A stretch of DNA of 64,000 bases from positions 75,622,756 through 75,686,755 of the forward strand of contig CM060731.1 in the NCBI GenBank assembly GCA_030704615.1. The letters are read 5' to 3'. Source of the DNA: Takakia lepidozioides (lineage: Eukaryota; Streptophyta; Takakiopsida; Takakiales; Takakiaceae). Shown piece by piece: positions 43,760-55,628 of the stretch. The position numbers and the translations under genes are program-made. The notes beneath the pieces were generated by a model that saw only the letters and a program-made list of their open reading frames with translations, was not told where the DNA came from and made no database searches. Numbering within the stretch: position 1 is the first letter of the stretch; each line of letters begins with the position of its first letter.

Positions 43760-46019
43760 CAGTTTTTGGATGCACACAAAAGGGCACCTTAAGCAAGTGA
43801 TTCATGTGCTTCGTCACTTGGAAGAGCAAAGCCAACGCCGCAATTCCAACCTCCGTACATACTTGGGAGTCTCTACTACCATGAAAAAATATGCATTCTG
43901 ATTGAAAAAAACTCGTGTTCAAAGGTAGTCCATCATTGTTCATTTTAGCAATTCAAAATTGGGGCATGTACATTACACCGGGAGCCAGGATATAAGATGA
44001 AAGCACACTAGAGTGTTCTTTTGTTAATACTAACAGCCTTTAAGAATATATCTCCAAGTCCAGTCTGGGGTAAGTATAGGAAAACACAATCTCTTGCACA
44101 CATCGTCTCAAGGCTGGCCCCTGCTATACACCCAACATTGTCCAAGAGCATAATTCAGATTGTGTTTCATGAGACACCCCCCTCATGCAAGAAGATTTTG
44201 GATGCCTGAACTAGTCTCTGTGCACATTGCTTTAAGGGAAGGTAGCTTGACTCAGACACATCCAACTCAGATGTGAAATGGGAAGTCTACCTCTTGCTTA
44301 GACTCCAAGTTCTGTTTTAGTTGCCTCCATCGGGTCACATTGATTTCTTCTTTGGTAGCTGATTTGCGCATGCTTTCCTGCCACTTGTCGCGCATCTGGG
44401 CCCTAACAGCTTCACAATTGCAAGTGTAATTTATTTCAAAAGCTAATCCAACACCTTACAACACAGGGTACACATGGATTTGGCAATGATGAGAAGTCCA
44501 AGGCACATCTACCGCCCCACAGAAATGGTTGCATTGCTCAAGAACTCTTCCCTAAATTTTCCTAGAATAGATAACTCGCAACCTCTCGACAAAACTGGAA
44601 ACATATTACACATGACTCTTCATGATTCCCTGAACTTGTTAGTTAAGAGTCAAGATTTTTGTTTGCTATACATTTCACTACCTTTTCACAGTTCTATGTA
44701 TTTCCTACCCGAAATCTTTTGAGCTGATTGAATCAACATGAACCATAGTGTAAGCAAGGCAGGTTTAAATGGATACATTCGTTTGGGACTAGCTCCAGTG
44801 CTTTCTCGTAGTGATCCTCTGGATTTAACAAGCTTTGATCTAACAGTATCTTCTCCTCGGAGAACATCTTGAGCACTTTTGTATATGCTCGCTTGCAAAC
44901 ACAAGGTGGAGTCTTCGGACATTAGCCTCACACTTTGTTAAATAGAGGGGCATGGATTGGTCCGTGAGAGATTGATAAGCTATATAAGTAGATGGAGGTG
45001 GAGGACTCGGTCAGGAGAGAAGACTCGGTCTGCTCCCAGGCTTGAATTATGCTGTCATCTTAGTAGGCTGCAGCACCACTACACTCAATCAGTATACAGC
45101 TATAAACTGAGATATAGTGAAGAGACAAATCATCATCCTCACTGCTCCATGTCTGTAACGTAGACTTAAAAACCCAAGTTTACACCAAACAAATGATCCC
45201 ATTTGTCCATTGGTTGTTCATCTTGTAAAAGTTATTCACTCCAGGAAAAACAACTATGTATTTGCCGACAAGTGCAGAAATTCAATGAAAGAATCATGTA
45301 ACCTTAAGTGGACTGCTATGTTCATAGTTTCCCACAACTGAAGTAGCTACTGCTCAGTGATGGCTCCCCATACACTACAGACTTGACGTAAGAATCTTAC
45401 ATCAACATTGTAAACAGCCCCTATGTCAATCTTGTGAGGGCACTTGTCCCCTATGGCCACCTCCATCCCAGCAACATTGTGGAAGGACAAGTAACGCATA
45501 TAGACGTCATGCTCCAAGGTGAACGAGAACTCCCTCCTCCTGAAAAAGGAGGGGTCGCACCCTGGATGCTTTTCATCTGTAGACCCCACACATGCAAAAT
45601 TGCAGCCCCTTCTCTCCTGAGGACAAGCCATCTAAATCATTGCTTCAAATGTAAACGGTTGCTAAAAGTCACATCTCATAGTTATAGCAGCAAAGAAGTG
45701 AAAGTGCGACTTGTAACAGCTATAGTTCCCTTACTAAAGTCATCCGCTCCACTTCAAATTCCTACAGGTCTCCGTATATGTTATAAATAAATAAATAAAG
45801 AAACTTTGCTAAGTCCAGGGAAAGCTCAAAGAGCTAATACAAAAGAAAGTAGGGTACAAGACAAAATGCTGAACAAGGAGTCCAAATGCAGCCTCTCTAA
45901 GGTGGTAAACAAACAAAGAGAGATGACGAACTCCCGAGTCATTGACAAAGACCACATTGTTTGGGAATTTACCTTGTCCATATGACAACCACTTGTGCAT
46001 CTCTGCGTAAGGAAACAGC
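43760..46019 (-). pseudogene. DNA primase small subunit (PRIM1-like) exon remnants
   Basis: Five separated segments in the right order on the minus strand match the eukaryotic primase catalytic subunit: LFPYAEMHKWLSYGQ (46019-45973, donor GTAAAT); DEKHPGCDPSFFRREFSFTL through CPHKIDIGAVYNVD (45576-45401, acceptor TCTACAG, donor GTAAGA); RAYTKVLKMFSEEKILLDQ to YEKALELVP (about 44895-44780); MRDKWQESMRKSATKEEINV then TRWRQLKQNLESKQE (about 44402-44296); VTKHMNHLLKVPFCVHPKTG (43816-43760). Primase makes RNA primers with DNA polymerase alpha. The catalytic core with the metal-binding DxD and the S-G-R-x-G-x-H region should lie between 45401 and 44895 but is not seen, and the ends abut mobile elements, so I call it a remnant. 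Confidence 0.75.
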
Positions 46020-46123
46020 CTTCATGGTAGCACATCAAACACGTGAGCTCAATCTACGGGCCTGGAATGCGAAGGTACGAAAACATGCGATTCGCATCAA
46101 CTTCAACAATATCGTCTGTGTCG

Positions 46124-46722
46124 TGCACCTAAGCATCGTGCCACAACATACATCGCTGTCCACCACACAATCTAAGCACACAATCCTAGAAAGCTATACC
46201 ACAATGATAAGAGATGAGAAATGAGAGAAGTAGAAGACAATGAAAGCTCTCAAAGCATGAAGCAATCACATGAAGAACAAGCCCTAGTCCTTCCAAGTGA
46301 AATCCACTCTATCACATAAACTAAGTCAAGCCAAGGGCACCTTTGCTAAAGGAATCCACCCTACAAAGCCCTCAACACACTCCCTCTCAATACCTAGAGC
46401 TATGGAGGTGAGAGAAGCTCATGGAGGCTCAACTACAAGAAGATGAGCCTCCTCAACACTCAGAAGGGGAAAACCTATCTCCATGTCTCAAGTGAGGCTC
46501 GACACCTCACTTGGCATGTGAGACCAAATGAAGTCCCAACACACAAAATATAAATATAAATATCTAAAATGTCCTAGTAAACTAGAAGTAGGTAATTCTA
46601 GATAACCATGACTAAAACCATGACAGCTGTCGTGCACCACCTAAGCATCGTGCCACAACATACATCACTGTCCACCACAGAATCTAAGCACACAATCCTA
46701 GAAAGCTATACCACAATCGCCC
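46124..46722 (-). repeat. gypsy-2 3' LTR (rearranged)
   Basis: Minus-strand LTR start TGTGGTATAGC at 46722 follows a polypurine-like AGGGGGGCGAT; the same start recurs at about 46205. Middle part matches 33180-33480. Confidence 0.65.
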
Positions 46723-46976
46723 CCCTAGCTGGTGGTTAGGTCCCTCTAACTCCAGATAGCTACAAGATGTAATAGCCACAGCCGTACTAAGTCCTCTATC
46801 ACTGTCCCTATTGTACTCAAACTCTATAGTCCAAGAGGCCGGGTACAAGAGCAACCCCATCGTTAGTTGCCGTCTTGCAATCTGTGAACTTGAGTCAGGA
46901 TCTCGTGTGTTGGTCTCCTAGTAGCTTGGCCTTGCATTTCTTGCTAGCCTTCCATGGTTGTATCCACTCCCACTAT

Positions 46977-48316
46977 CCAATGCAATGCGGACATAACCAA
47001 TCCCCATCAGGAACCATCTCAAGAGTGGAGTCAAGCATCCCATATGCCAACCTCTAGAGCATTGATCACACACCAGCATGTGGCTGCCCCTCTAGCAGAC
47101 CCACACAACATGCACCTCAAACTTGCAGTACCACTGCCAGGTTTGGGTCAACCATTCCATCAGCATTTGGAAGGTGACATGGCGCGCAATTACGCACATG
47201 GTCCTTCCAAATCATGCCATCCCGACCCTCCAAGATCAGGACTCCTGAGGGCAACACCTCTCGAACCCTCAAAATAGTACGTCCTGCAGTCACATCCAAG
47301 GTCGTAGGAGCAGTCTGCTGCAGATAAACATAGTCACCAGGGTTGAATCTCCGAACCCCAGGACGATAGTCCCCACCACGTATGGTAGCATACCTCAACG
47401 TATCACGATGTTGTGCAATGGCAAGGTTCTCGAAAGCCATGGGCATGACTTTCTTAAACAACTCTGCACGCTGCTCACATGCACGTGCCCACACGTCCAG
47501 ATCGTCAGATTAAGAACTGTAGTAGCAGCTTCTCTGCGAATGGATGCAGGCAAATCCGGCTCTCGGCCAAAGAGAAGAAAGTATGGTGAGAAGGAGGCAA
47601 GTGATGCTTGCTTGCTGAACCTGTAGCCCATGGCTAACCAGGGTAACTGAAGGTCTCAATCTCCTAGGTGTCCCTTCTGCAAGCCATACTTGCGCAAACC
47701 CTCTTTACTGTCTGAACAACTCTCTCTGCCAAGCCATCGGCCTCAGGATGATCCCGAGAAGTGGTGCGGTGGTCTATCAAGGCCTTGTTACAAAAAGCCT
47801 GAAACTCCCCCAAGAACTCTCTCCCTTGGTCCGTGAGTACCTCAGCTGGAGCACCGAATCGGTTAAGCACACAATCCAAGAATGCATACGCAGCTCCCTC
47901 ACTAGCTATATCAGGCAATGGAACCAATTCAATCCACTTGGAGAAGTGCTCCACCATCACCAACATGTACTTGTGTGGGCGCATGGTCAGTGGCAACGGG
48001 CGAAGTCAAGACTCCACCTGTAGCCAATCCCATGATCGGAAGAGGGGTGCAATTGTGGAGTAGGGGCGTTGAATGAAGCACGCACCCTGTCACACACCAT
48101 GCACCTAGCCACAAATTGTTGCACCTCTGTGTGCATACCACGCCACCAATATTGCCCCTGCAGTAGACTATGAGTGCGTCGCACCCCAAAATGCCCAAAC
48201 TCCTTATGGGCATGCCGCACTAACCGTGCCCGCTGTGTTGGGTGAGGTACAATCCTCACTCGACCATCAACACTCGGAGTAGGTGTGTCCCCTCCCACTT
48301 GAACCTCTTGGCTCAT
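46977..48316 (-). pseudogene. gypsy-2 integrase and PHD finger
   Basis: Zinc-site (HAHKEFGHFG ... CMVCDRV), catalytic blocks LTDQGREF and DGLAERV, then the tail NPGDYVYLQQTAPTTLDV, TILRVREVLPSGVLIL and a PHD-coding region. Several frameshifts split integrase (near 47990, 47650, 47510). Two 1-nt deletions relative to gypsy-3 (near 47030 and 47080) disrupt the PHD finger. Confidence 0.8.
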
Positions 48317-49830
48317 TGTAGGATCCGATCCCTCTCCTTGGCAGTCACAGTGGATGCAGTGTCTCCAGTGCGGAGGTAGTCCAACACAACTGAATCCTCA
48401 TGTATATCTTTGGCGCCACCTTGCTCATTGCTGGCCTCAGGGTCCTCAGACACTTGATCTACAGTCATCCCTGTTGCAGGTCCAACCTTGCCTTCCGTTG
48501 CCAAGATACACAGAAATGCAGATGCATGCCATCCGGGCACCATCTCCTCGTCCGTCTCACCATGCCACCGAGCTCCAGTGTCATCCTGTTGGCTCGTGCA
48601 TGGATTGCGACTCAACCCATCTGCATTGCGATTGACCAAACCCGGTCGATGCACCACCTGAAAGTCATACTCTTGAAGGATGAGTGTCCACCGTGCAAGT
48701 TTCCCCGTAAGCTTGTCTGACTCCATCAACCACTTGAGTGGTTGGTGATCCGTGACAAGGGTGAAGAGATTGCCATATAGATAGCACCTGAAGTGTGCCA
48801 CGGCCCACACTGCAGCTAAGCATTCTCCCTCATATGAGCTATACTTAGACTCTGCAACGTTGTTCGAGCGGCTAGCATAAGCCACTACGGACTCTCTTCC
48901 CTCATCATCCACCTGTGTGAGCACCGCTCCAAGCCCCAGCATGCTCCAATCTGTATGCAGCTGAAAAGGACGCCCCCTGATAGGTCGTCTCAAGATGGGC
49001 GCCGAGGTCAACCTCGCCTTGAGCTCTTGAAAAGCTTGTTCTTGCTCATCTTCCCACTGCCACTCCTGGTCCACCTTGGTCAGCTTGGTTAGAGCCTTTG
49101 CAATGGCACTAAATACCTTAACAAACCGTCTATAATAGTTTGCTAACCCCATGAAAGCTCTAACTCGGCTCACATCCGTGGGGCGTGGAACCTGTGCAAT
49201 GGACTCTACCTTAGTCTGTTGTACCCCCAATCCTCCAGGATATATCATGTGACCCAGATACTCAATCTGGTTGTGGAAAAACTTGCACTTGTCCATGACT
49301 CTTTGAAACTCAGCAGGAGCGTTTTTAAGCCCAAATGGTAAGAACCGCCACTGGTATAGGCAATCCTTCCCATGCTCATTGATCCCCCAGAATGCCGTCT
49401 TTTGCTTATCCGCCTCCTTGATCGGCAACTGGTGATATCCGGATCATAAATCCAACGTGCTAAAGACCTTGGCATGCCCAATGGCATCAAAGATCTCCTC
49501 TGGTGTTGGCATGGCATACCTATCGGACTTGGTCTGACGATTTACAGGCCGGTAATCACCGCACATACGTCTCTCCGTCCAATTGCCAAAGATATCCTTC
49601 TTGGCTGGCATCACTGTGGCTGAAGCATACTCTCCCCCAGATAGCTCCACCAAACCAGCCTCCCAAAGGTCCTGAGTTCTCATCTGAATCAAGGACCTCT
49701 CCATGTCACTGTATCTATAGGGTCTCCGAAAGATTGGCGTGTCAGTAGCCAATTCAATGCGAATCTCTTGACCCTCCAATGCTCCTAAGTCCTTCAAACT
49801 GAAGGCAAAGCAGTTCCTGTAAGCCCTCAA
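48313..49830 (-). pseudogene. gypsy-2 reverse transcriptase and RNase H, catalytic box deleted
   Basis: RT starts as in gypsy-1 (RIELATDTPIF, GDYRPVNRQT) but TGA at 49444-49446 replaces the arginine of LDLRSGYHQ; gypsy-1 has CGA, so this is one C-to-T change at a CG site. At about 49290 the sequence jumps from FQRVMD to KCKFFHNQ, removing about 47 codons including the YIDD active site; GGACAAGTGC at the junction suggests recombination between short repeats. RNase H is intact here (HTDWSMLGLGAVL, YSSYEGECLAAVWAV, TDHQPLKWLM) and provides the empty site for MULE-A. Confidence 0.88.
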
Positions 49831-50269
49831 GAACCGCCGTATACGTCGTCTCTCTCCTCCGGTGACTATAGGTCCAACATCAGGCTCCCAGTTGTCCTCC
49901 GTGACTGCAACCTTGAGTCCAGCAGGCTTAGAGGTAGAGGACGCGTCCCGTGGTTGCTATGCCGCAACCTCTTGAGCAGTACTACCTGCCTGCTCAGTCA
50001 ATGACAAGGCCTCATCCTACCCCATCATCTCATCCTTGAGGACCTCATCAACCCGAGAAGAATCCCCAACCTCATCCATCACAGCTGCCTTGGCTGCCAA
50101 CTCCTTCTCAACCTCGAGCACCTCCCACGTGTGCCATGGATGCGGCCTGCACCTCGTGGTCCTCACCTGCTCGCCCCCACTCGCTGCTTGTACTGTCTCG
50201 GTAGGCAGGGAGACCATGAAGGGAAGTGTACTCCGTACTCTGCGCTGCTCAGCAGCTGATAATCCAGGT

Positions 50270-51300
50270 CAAGCAATTGAGATCCATTGCTTGCCCCAAC
50301 ACCTGACGACGTGATGCAGAAAGAGATGGCACCGCTGTGGTACCTGTGGTAAAACCCATCGCCCGCTCGCGCTCATCAGCATTGGGCTCCACTAATTGTT
50401 GCAACTGGCTATCCCACAAGAGGCCAGGTCCACCATCCCGGAAAGCATGGGATCCTGGGAAGTTGAGCAGTGTAGGTAATGCTGCTCGTGGTTGACCCAC
50501 CCTGTTGACCACTGCCAAAGGCAAACGGTCATCGTGTCTCACACGTTGAGACTGCCTCCCTGTGTCCAAAATGCTATCCACTGTGAGGTGTGCTGGCCGC
50601 TGCACCCCATCAAATGCACGCTTGAGCAATGCGGGTGGCATCAAGTTAGTCCACCATAGCCGTGGATGATGAGCCCATGACCCCACTGCAGCTGCATCCA
50701 GCAACACTGCTGACCCAAGCCACGACCGGACTTGATGCACACTGGCCATCACCCTGGCCCGAGAATCACCCATTAGTGGCACATTCTCCAAGATGTATGC
50801 TGGAGATACAGCTTGATGAAGCTGCAAGTGGCGCAAAATCCGCACCATCTCCCAAACAGACCCGTCCTCGAGTCTCGCAATCCATTGCCATGCCCGACTG
50901 ATGAATGCCCTTGGCAGGGCCAACCTGCCACTACCAGAGCAATGGAGCCAACCTGCTCCAAATCCTGCCCCCCCAGCAACAAAATGTCTGCTGACAAGGC
51001 TTGTTGGTATCCACGAACTGCAGACACTGGCAGCAAATCAGGGTACTGCTGTACCAACTGAGCAACATGGCGCAGTGAGACGCGTCGTGCAGTCTCATCC
51101 CTCTCCACATACAGGTAATGTTGAACTCGTACACCTGCCTGCAGTACTGCAGCCAATCCAGTGCTGATCCCGCCAAACAAGTCCAGAAGGCATATGCCTT
51201 CATCCGGGCACTGCCACACAAGAGGTGTGGTGTCCAATGGCAACAACTGAGGTGGTCCTGGTGCAATCACCGCACTATCCTCTTCTCCTGACGGTACGAA
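50270..51300 (-). pseudogene. gypsy-2 C5-cytosine DNA methyltransferase domain
   Basis: Motif I ICLLDLFGGISTGL (about 51190), motif II-like YLYVERDETARR (about 51115), motif IV VVAGWPCQGHSS with the catalytic cysteine (about 50919), motif VI ILENVPLMGD (about 50790), motif VIII DAAAVGSWAHHPRLWW (about 50690), motif IX ERERAMGFTTG (about 50374) and motif X RRQVLGQAMDLN (about 50311). All are present over about 305 residues, with one frameshift near 50855 just after LRDSRTGLF. The two gypsy copies are broken at different places, so the ancestral domain can be judged complete from comparison. Target recognition residues between VIII and IX are short, as in DNMT3-type enzymes. Confidence 0.88.
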
Positions 51301-52524
51301 GGCCTCTACCCAGGCTTGTTGTACCCGTCCATCAGCAGCCTGCTGCAAATCCTTGCTCGTACCCCATAATGGAGTGTGAGCAACCATGGCAGGCAACTCC
51401 GCTGTACCATGCATGTCATCCTGCTCTGCTGGAGGTGGCACATCCTCTGCATGGGCATTGCCTTCCAGCAACTCTCCAGGCCAACTAACTGCAGCTGTAA
51501 AGGTGGCTAGTGTTGGCATCTTGCCCCGCTGGGCAGCCGCAATACCCCCAATGACTGTCATAGGGAGCTGTGCACGACGACCATCCCCTGACTGCCATCC
51601 AGGCCTGTAGGATGTTGACTTCTCCCAAAAGTCCAGGGTGAAGCCCATGGGATATAACACTGCCCCACCAACAAGGACATCGTAAGAGACCACGTCTGTC
51701 ACAATGGCCTTGGCTCGCATCACTGAGCCATCTACAGGATGATCTGGTTGTAGTCCAATGGCCAACTCACGCCGTGTCATGCCCCGAGCCTGCTCTGATT
51801 CTCCCATAGATGTCTGTATCTGGAAAGGACAAGGCTCCATATCCGCCTCCATGAGGCCCAAACCTGCAATAGCAGCTCTGCCCAACATCAGTGGCTGAGT
51901 TCCTGAGTCCAATAAGACCCGCAGTGGCCGGTACTTCTTGCCTGCCGGTCCACTCAAAGTGAAAATGCCTCCCTGGTTGTCTAACAAGACAACTCTAGGT
52001 GTCACCATGGCGTGCTCAAAGGCTGGCCTAGCTAGCAGCTCCGTCAATCTGGCAGCTTCAGCTTGCCATGGCGCAGCCGTGGCAGTCTTGACCCTCAAAT
52101 CCGAGGATCCCTCTGCCACTACACCTTCCAGTAACTCCGCAGAAGATGAAGTGACCTCCCCACTCTCGCAGAGTGTTGCTGCTAGTCTGAACACTGCAGC
52201 TGGTCTTACCCCCGGCATCGCAATCATGGTTGCCAAGAACAGTGGGGCTTGACACACAGAGGTGGCTGCCCCCAATAACACACCGGCTGCACTAGCCTTG
52301 GTAGAAGGTGTCAATGCTGCACGTGTAGCTCTCCCCAATGGCGTAGTAACCTCCGCCTCGGTAACAGTCGGGCGAGAACTAGGTGCCATGGATGGCGTCG
52401 ACACTGTCTCCGCCAATGTGAATGACTGAGGAAGCCTCGCCTGACGGCTTGCCTCTCCACGCTGTGGATCCAATTCCACCTCTGCACCTCGTGGCTCAGG
52501 AACTCGTGCTGCTCCTCGAGTCAC
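51301..52524 (-). pseudogene. gypsy-2 spacer and aspartic protease
   Basis: Continuous with the methyltransferase in one open frame from 52524 to 50773: alanine-rich spacer, protease motif VLLDSGTQPLMLG at about 51909, and MRAKAIVTDVVSYDVLVGG. This shows directly that protease and methyltransferase belong to one polyprotein. Confidence 0.85.
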
Positions 52525-53452
52525 GGCTGCAGCAGACCTGCACTAGTGGTAGTGCTGCTCCGCACATGAATCCCATGCCTCCCATATCTCCTCCCTCAGG
52601 AGCAAAAGGTGGACCATCCCGCCTGGGAGCCGGTACCACCTGAGCTGTAGCCATGGCAGCGAGCCTCTGCTCTAGCTGCTGAAGCCGGTTGGCCATGTCT
52701 TGGTCAACACCCTGACCTCCGCGTCCTTGGCCATGTTGAGCTTGCCCTTGGCCTGCACCTCGTGCCCGACCACCTCGTCCTCTCTGGGCTGGTCCACCTC
52801 GCCCCCGGCCACCATTGTTCCCTTGGAACTGGTCTGGGCGCAACTCAGGGTGCAAGTCATAACACTGGGCATCTCCATGCCCATACTTGCCACAATGCCC
52901 ACACTGCAACTGTGCAGGCTGTGCTTGTGCCGGCCTTCTGCCACTCTCTGGGCAATCTCTCTTGACATGGGGTCCTCCACATGTCCAACATATCACCCCT
53001 GGTTGCTGTTGGCCTGCAAAAGATGCCACGGGCCTGCACCTGAGGTCCCTTGTAAGCTCCATGGAACTTGGGTTGGGCAACCTTGCCCCCCTGACCACGC
53101 TGTTGGGCAGTCCCTTGTACCTCTTGGCTGGCAGCTGCACCTCGTGCAGGCATATCCTTGTCAAATCCAATGGTAACAACTCGCTTCTCCACCATGTTGA
53201 GCTCAATCCACTCAGCCAGCAGAAACACATCCGCTAATGTGGGTTGGGCCGCTTGTAACAGGGTTGCATCCCGCACCCTTCTCTTGAGCTCATTGTCCAA
53301 AATTCCATACCAGAATTGGACTGCCTGAGCTTCAGTAACCCCTTGGGTCACACTTATCAAGCGCCTCATACGAGTGTAGGCCTCTCGCAAGCTCTCACTG
53401 GATTTGCGCTGGAAGTCTTGCAAACTTCGCAGCTTCTCTGTCCGTACACCTT
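52525..53452 (-). pseudogene. gypsy-2 gag, N-terminal part missing
   Basis: Capsid helices (DFQRKSSESLREAY; FWYGILDNELKRRV) and two zinc knuckles, CWTCGGPHVKRDC (about 52985) and CGHCGKYGHGDAQC (about 52900), then an RGRGG tract. Frameshifts near 53070 and 52530. Similarity to gypsy-1 stops at about 53452. Confidence 0.8.
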
Positions 53453-54250
53453 GACGGGCCAGCGGACCCACTGTGAACAGACTCGCGACACAACGGACCT
53501 CAAACATCCACGCGCATTTGCAGATGCAATTGTCTCAGACATCTCCCGTCGTGGCTCAGACATCTGCATTCAGCAGGTGCGTGTGGATGTTTGAGGACCT
53601 TACGACTGGATGGTGTTCCGTGACGAATCGAATTGTTTTTTTGTGCTGCCATCCATTATATAATACCATGTGGATCCATCACAAAGCTGGGTTTCTTCAG
53701 ATTCTCCACCCTTTTCCACAACTTATGCACGACGGATGCAAGCCGCTATACTTGGTCACATAAACAGTCCCATTGTCCGATACGAAATCTGCAATACACG
53801 CCCCCATGTGCATACGCTTCCACCATTTTCGCGCCCATGTTACCCATAGGTTCTTTTAATGAACTAAACTTGTGAAGGCTCTCATGAGGGATGCAGTACG
53901 AAGGGGCTAAACGTATCATGACGGATCACAAGCAGAGGACGTTATCGACGACAGATGTCCGCATTTTCCATATTTATGACATAGAACCAAACCATAAAAC
54001 GAAGGTTCCTGAAAGCACACAAGAAGGCAAAAAATAGTGGAAGCATATGCACGATGGTGGCTGTAGTGCCCAGACAGTCCTCTCATGTTCAAGCACACGC
54101 TTCATCATCATTATGAACATCGCGCGCAAAAGAGGAACAGTCGCGTGCATGGAAACGCCTACCGCAACATCGGACAACAAACAGCCGTCAATAGAGAGCG
54201 GCCGGGATTTGGTGGGAAGATCATTGCCATTTTCGCAGCCCTAAAAATGG
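53453..54250. other. MULE-related noncoding relic (tentative)
   Basis: Short stretches resemble MULE-B array-2 spacers: CATTGTCCGATACGAAAT (53773) compares with 30276, and ACATCGGACAACAAACAG (54167) with the CATCGTTGTTTGTCC spacers. A 17-bp inverted pair (CTCAAACATCCACGCGC at 53501; complement at about 53580) is also present. No coding region recognised. Confidence 0.35.
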
Positions 54251-54289
54251 AGGGCTCGGATGGGTTATGGGGAATGGACGGTGGCGATC

Positions 54290-54440
54290 CTGCGCCGTCA
54301 TCGGACTGGATGGCAGGGGACTGGCCAGCGGACTGGCGGGCAGACTGCTGGGCAGCGGACTGGCGGACTGGAGGGCAGCGGACTCATGGGCGGGGGACTG
54401 GCCGCGCGGCGGACGGGGGCGGGAGCGCGGCGCGCCTGCG
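54290..54440. repeat. GC-rich ACTGGC(G)G minisatellite
   Basis: Imperfect short repeats of GGACTGGC/GGCGGACTGG. Overlapping open frames on both strands here are compositional artefacts. Confidence 0.6.
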
Positions 54441-54559
54441 GCTGGGCGACCGCGCACAACGGCGGGTGGGGTGCTCTGGAGCCAAGCATCCGTGCGCGGG
54501 GCCACCGGCCACATCGCACGTGCCCATTGAAGACCCTATTATCTTAAAATAGGAGGCTA

Positions 54560-54702
54560 CAGGCATAAGTTGGAAAAAGACCTTTTTCTTTTTTAGAAAA
54601 GAGATATTCTTGGCTTGCAGGCTTAAGTTGGAAAAAGAACTTTTTCTTTTCTAGAAAAAGACCTTTTCTCGGCTAAAAGATACTTTTAGTTGTCTTTTTA
54701 TC
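54560..54702. repeat. Short AT-rich direct repeats
   Basis: TTAAGTTGGAAAAAGA followed by TTTTTCTTTT occurs twice (about 54567 and 54630), with a further half copy. Confidence 0.55.
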
Positions 54703-54985
54703 TTATGCACTTTTTGAGACATCACTTATTCGACAGTATAAGGTTTGCAGACCGAGTCTTCTCTCCTGTGGAGAGGGAGCTTGTTTCTGACATTGTGAGT
54801 TTCTGGCCCTGACCTGCATGTGACAGAAATATATCAACAAAAAAAGCATATGAGAAGACTCGTAGGAACGGGACACCACCCAAGAACCGGGGAGAAGAGT
54901 ATGCCACACCCGTCAGTAGCAAGATTCGACCCCAGAATCGTCTCGGTCGCACTTAGTGCACTTAGCCAAGTGAGCTACCGACTGT
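54703..54985 (-). mobile_element. tRNA-derived SINE-like unit
   Basis: On the minus strand TAGCTCACTTGG (54977-54966) fits the Pol III box A and GGGTCGAATCT (54932-54922) fits box B, 33 nt apart. The flanking sequence does not pair as a tRNA acceptor stem, so this is not a functional tRNA gene. The body runs left to about 54703 and contains AGAGAAGACTCGGTCTGC, also found at 45016. End points are uncertain. Confidence 0.5.
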
Positions 54986-55628
54986 TGGTTTTTAATTTCC
55001 GAATGGTAAATCACAAAAAATCAAAAGTGATCGCGGAAATCACTGCAGAGAAGCCAACGTCAACACACACAAGGAATCTGATACTCAGAGTGCCTGCACA
55101 TCTTCCAATGACATGAAAAACTCTGGTCTACAACTCCTAGTAGAAGTCTATCTTAACGCTATTTGGTTCACTTGACTCACCGCCAAGTGTAGCCAAAACA
55201 AAACTTCAAGAATATTCACACCTAATCTTGATTCTCAATGGCACCTGATGCCCAGTGCACTACAACACACAACCACGCCTTGGTGTTGAACGAATTGACC
55301 TGCCGACTCCCATGGAAACAAAATCATTCTGGAATATCCTGCAAACTTGTCACACCATCGTATCATGCAGTGTAACACAAAGCTGATGAACTCATTGATT
55401 GGTTCATGAAACCATACTTGTCATTAATTTGTGTCCCTTTTTCACAGGTTCTTGAAGTTGGTCCATGGTTGAATACAGAAGCAGTCTAACTTAGTAGTAT
55501 ACTTCTATAAAAGGTGTGACAGCAACAAGAGTATATAGAAATGTCACCAAACACAAAAAAATAGAGCCAGTATCCCAATGAATCTCACCTTCTCAATACT
55601 CCATGAGCCATCACAAAATTTGTCCCCA
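54986..55628. other. No recognisable gene; 3' flank of the next gene
   Basis: AT-rich sequence with no frames of interest. Confidence 0.5.

Larger units (their letters stand above)
46124..53452 (-). mobile_element. gypsy-2: second methyltransferase-bearing gypsy copy
   Basis: Order on the minus strand: gag without its N-terminal part (53452-52560), protease (DSG at about 51909), DNA methyltransferase (51195-50270), RT-RNase H (49830-48750), integrase (48600-47120), PHD finger (47120-46977, frameshifted), polypurine tract and LTR. It is truncated at about 53452, where similarity to gypsy-1 stops. It holds intact pre-insertion sites for MULE-A (48760) and MULE-B (46794). Breaks include a deletion of the RT catalytic box, so it is dead. 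Confidence 0.85.

Noticed and set aside
53453-53594. 5' LTR of gypsy-2
   Set aside because: Similarity to gypsy-1 stops inside gag at about 53452 and the following sequence has no LTR features or match to the LTRs seen elsewhere.
54260-54552. Long GC-rich frames on both strands
   Set aside because: They come from an ACTGGCGG-type minisatellite; all frames lack stops because of composition.
54902-54985. Functional tRNA gene on the minus strand
   Set aside because: Boxes A and B fit, but acceptor and anticodon stems do not pair properly.
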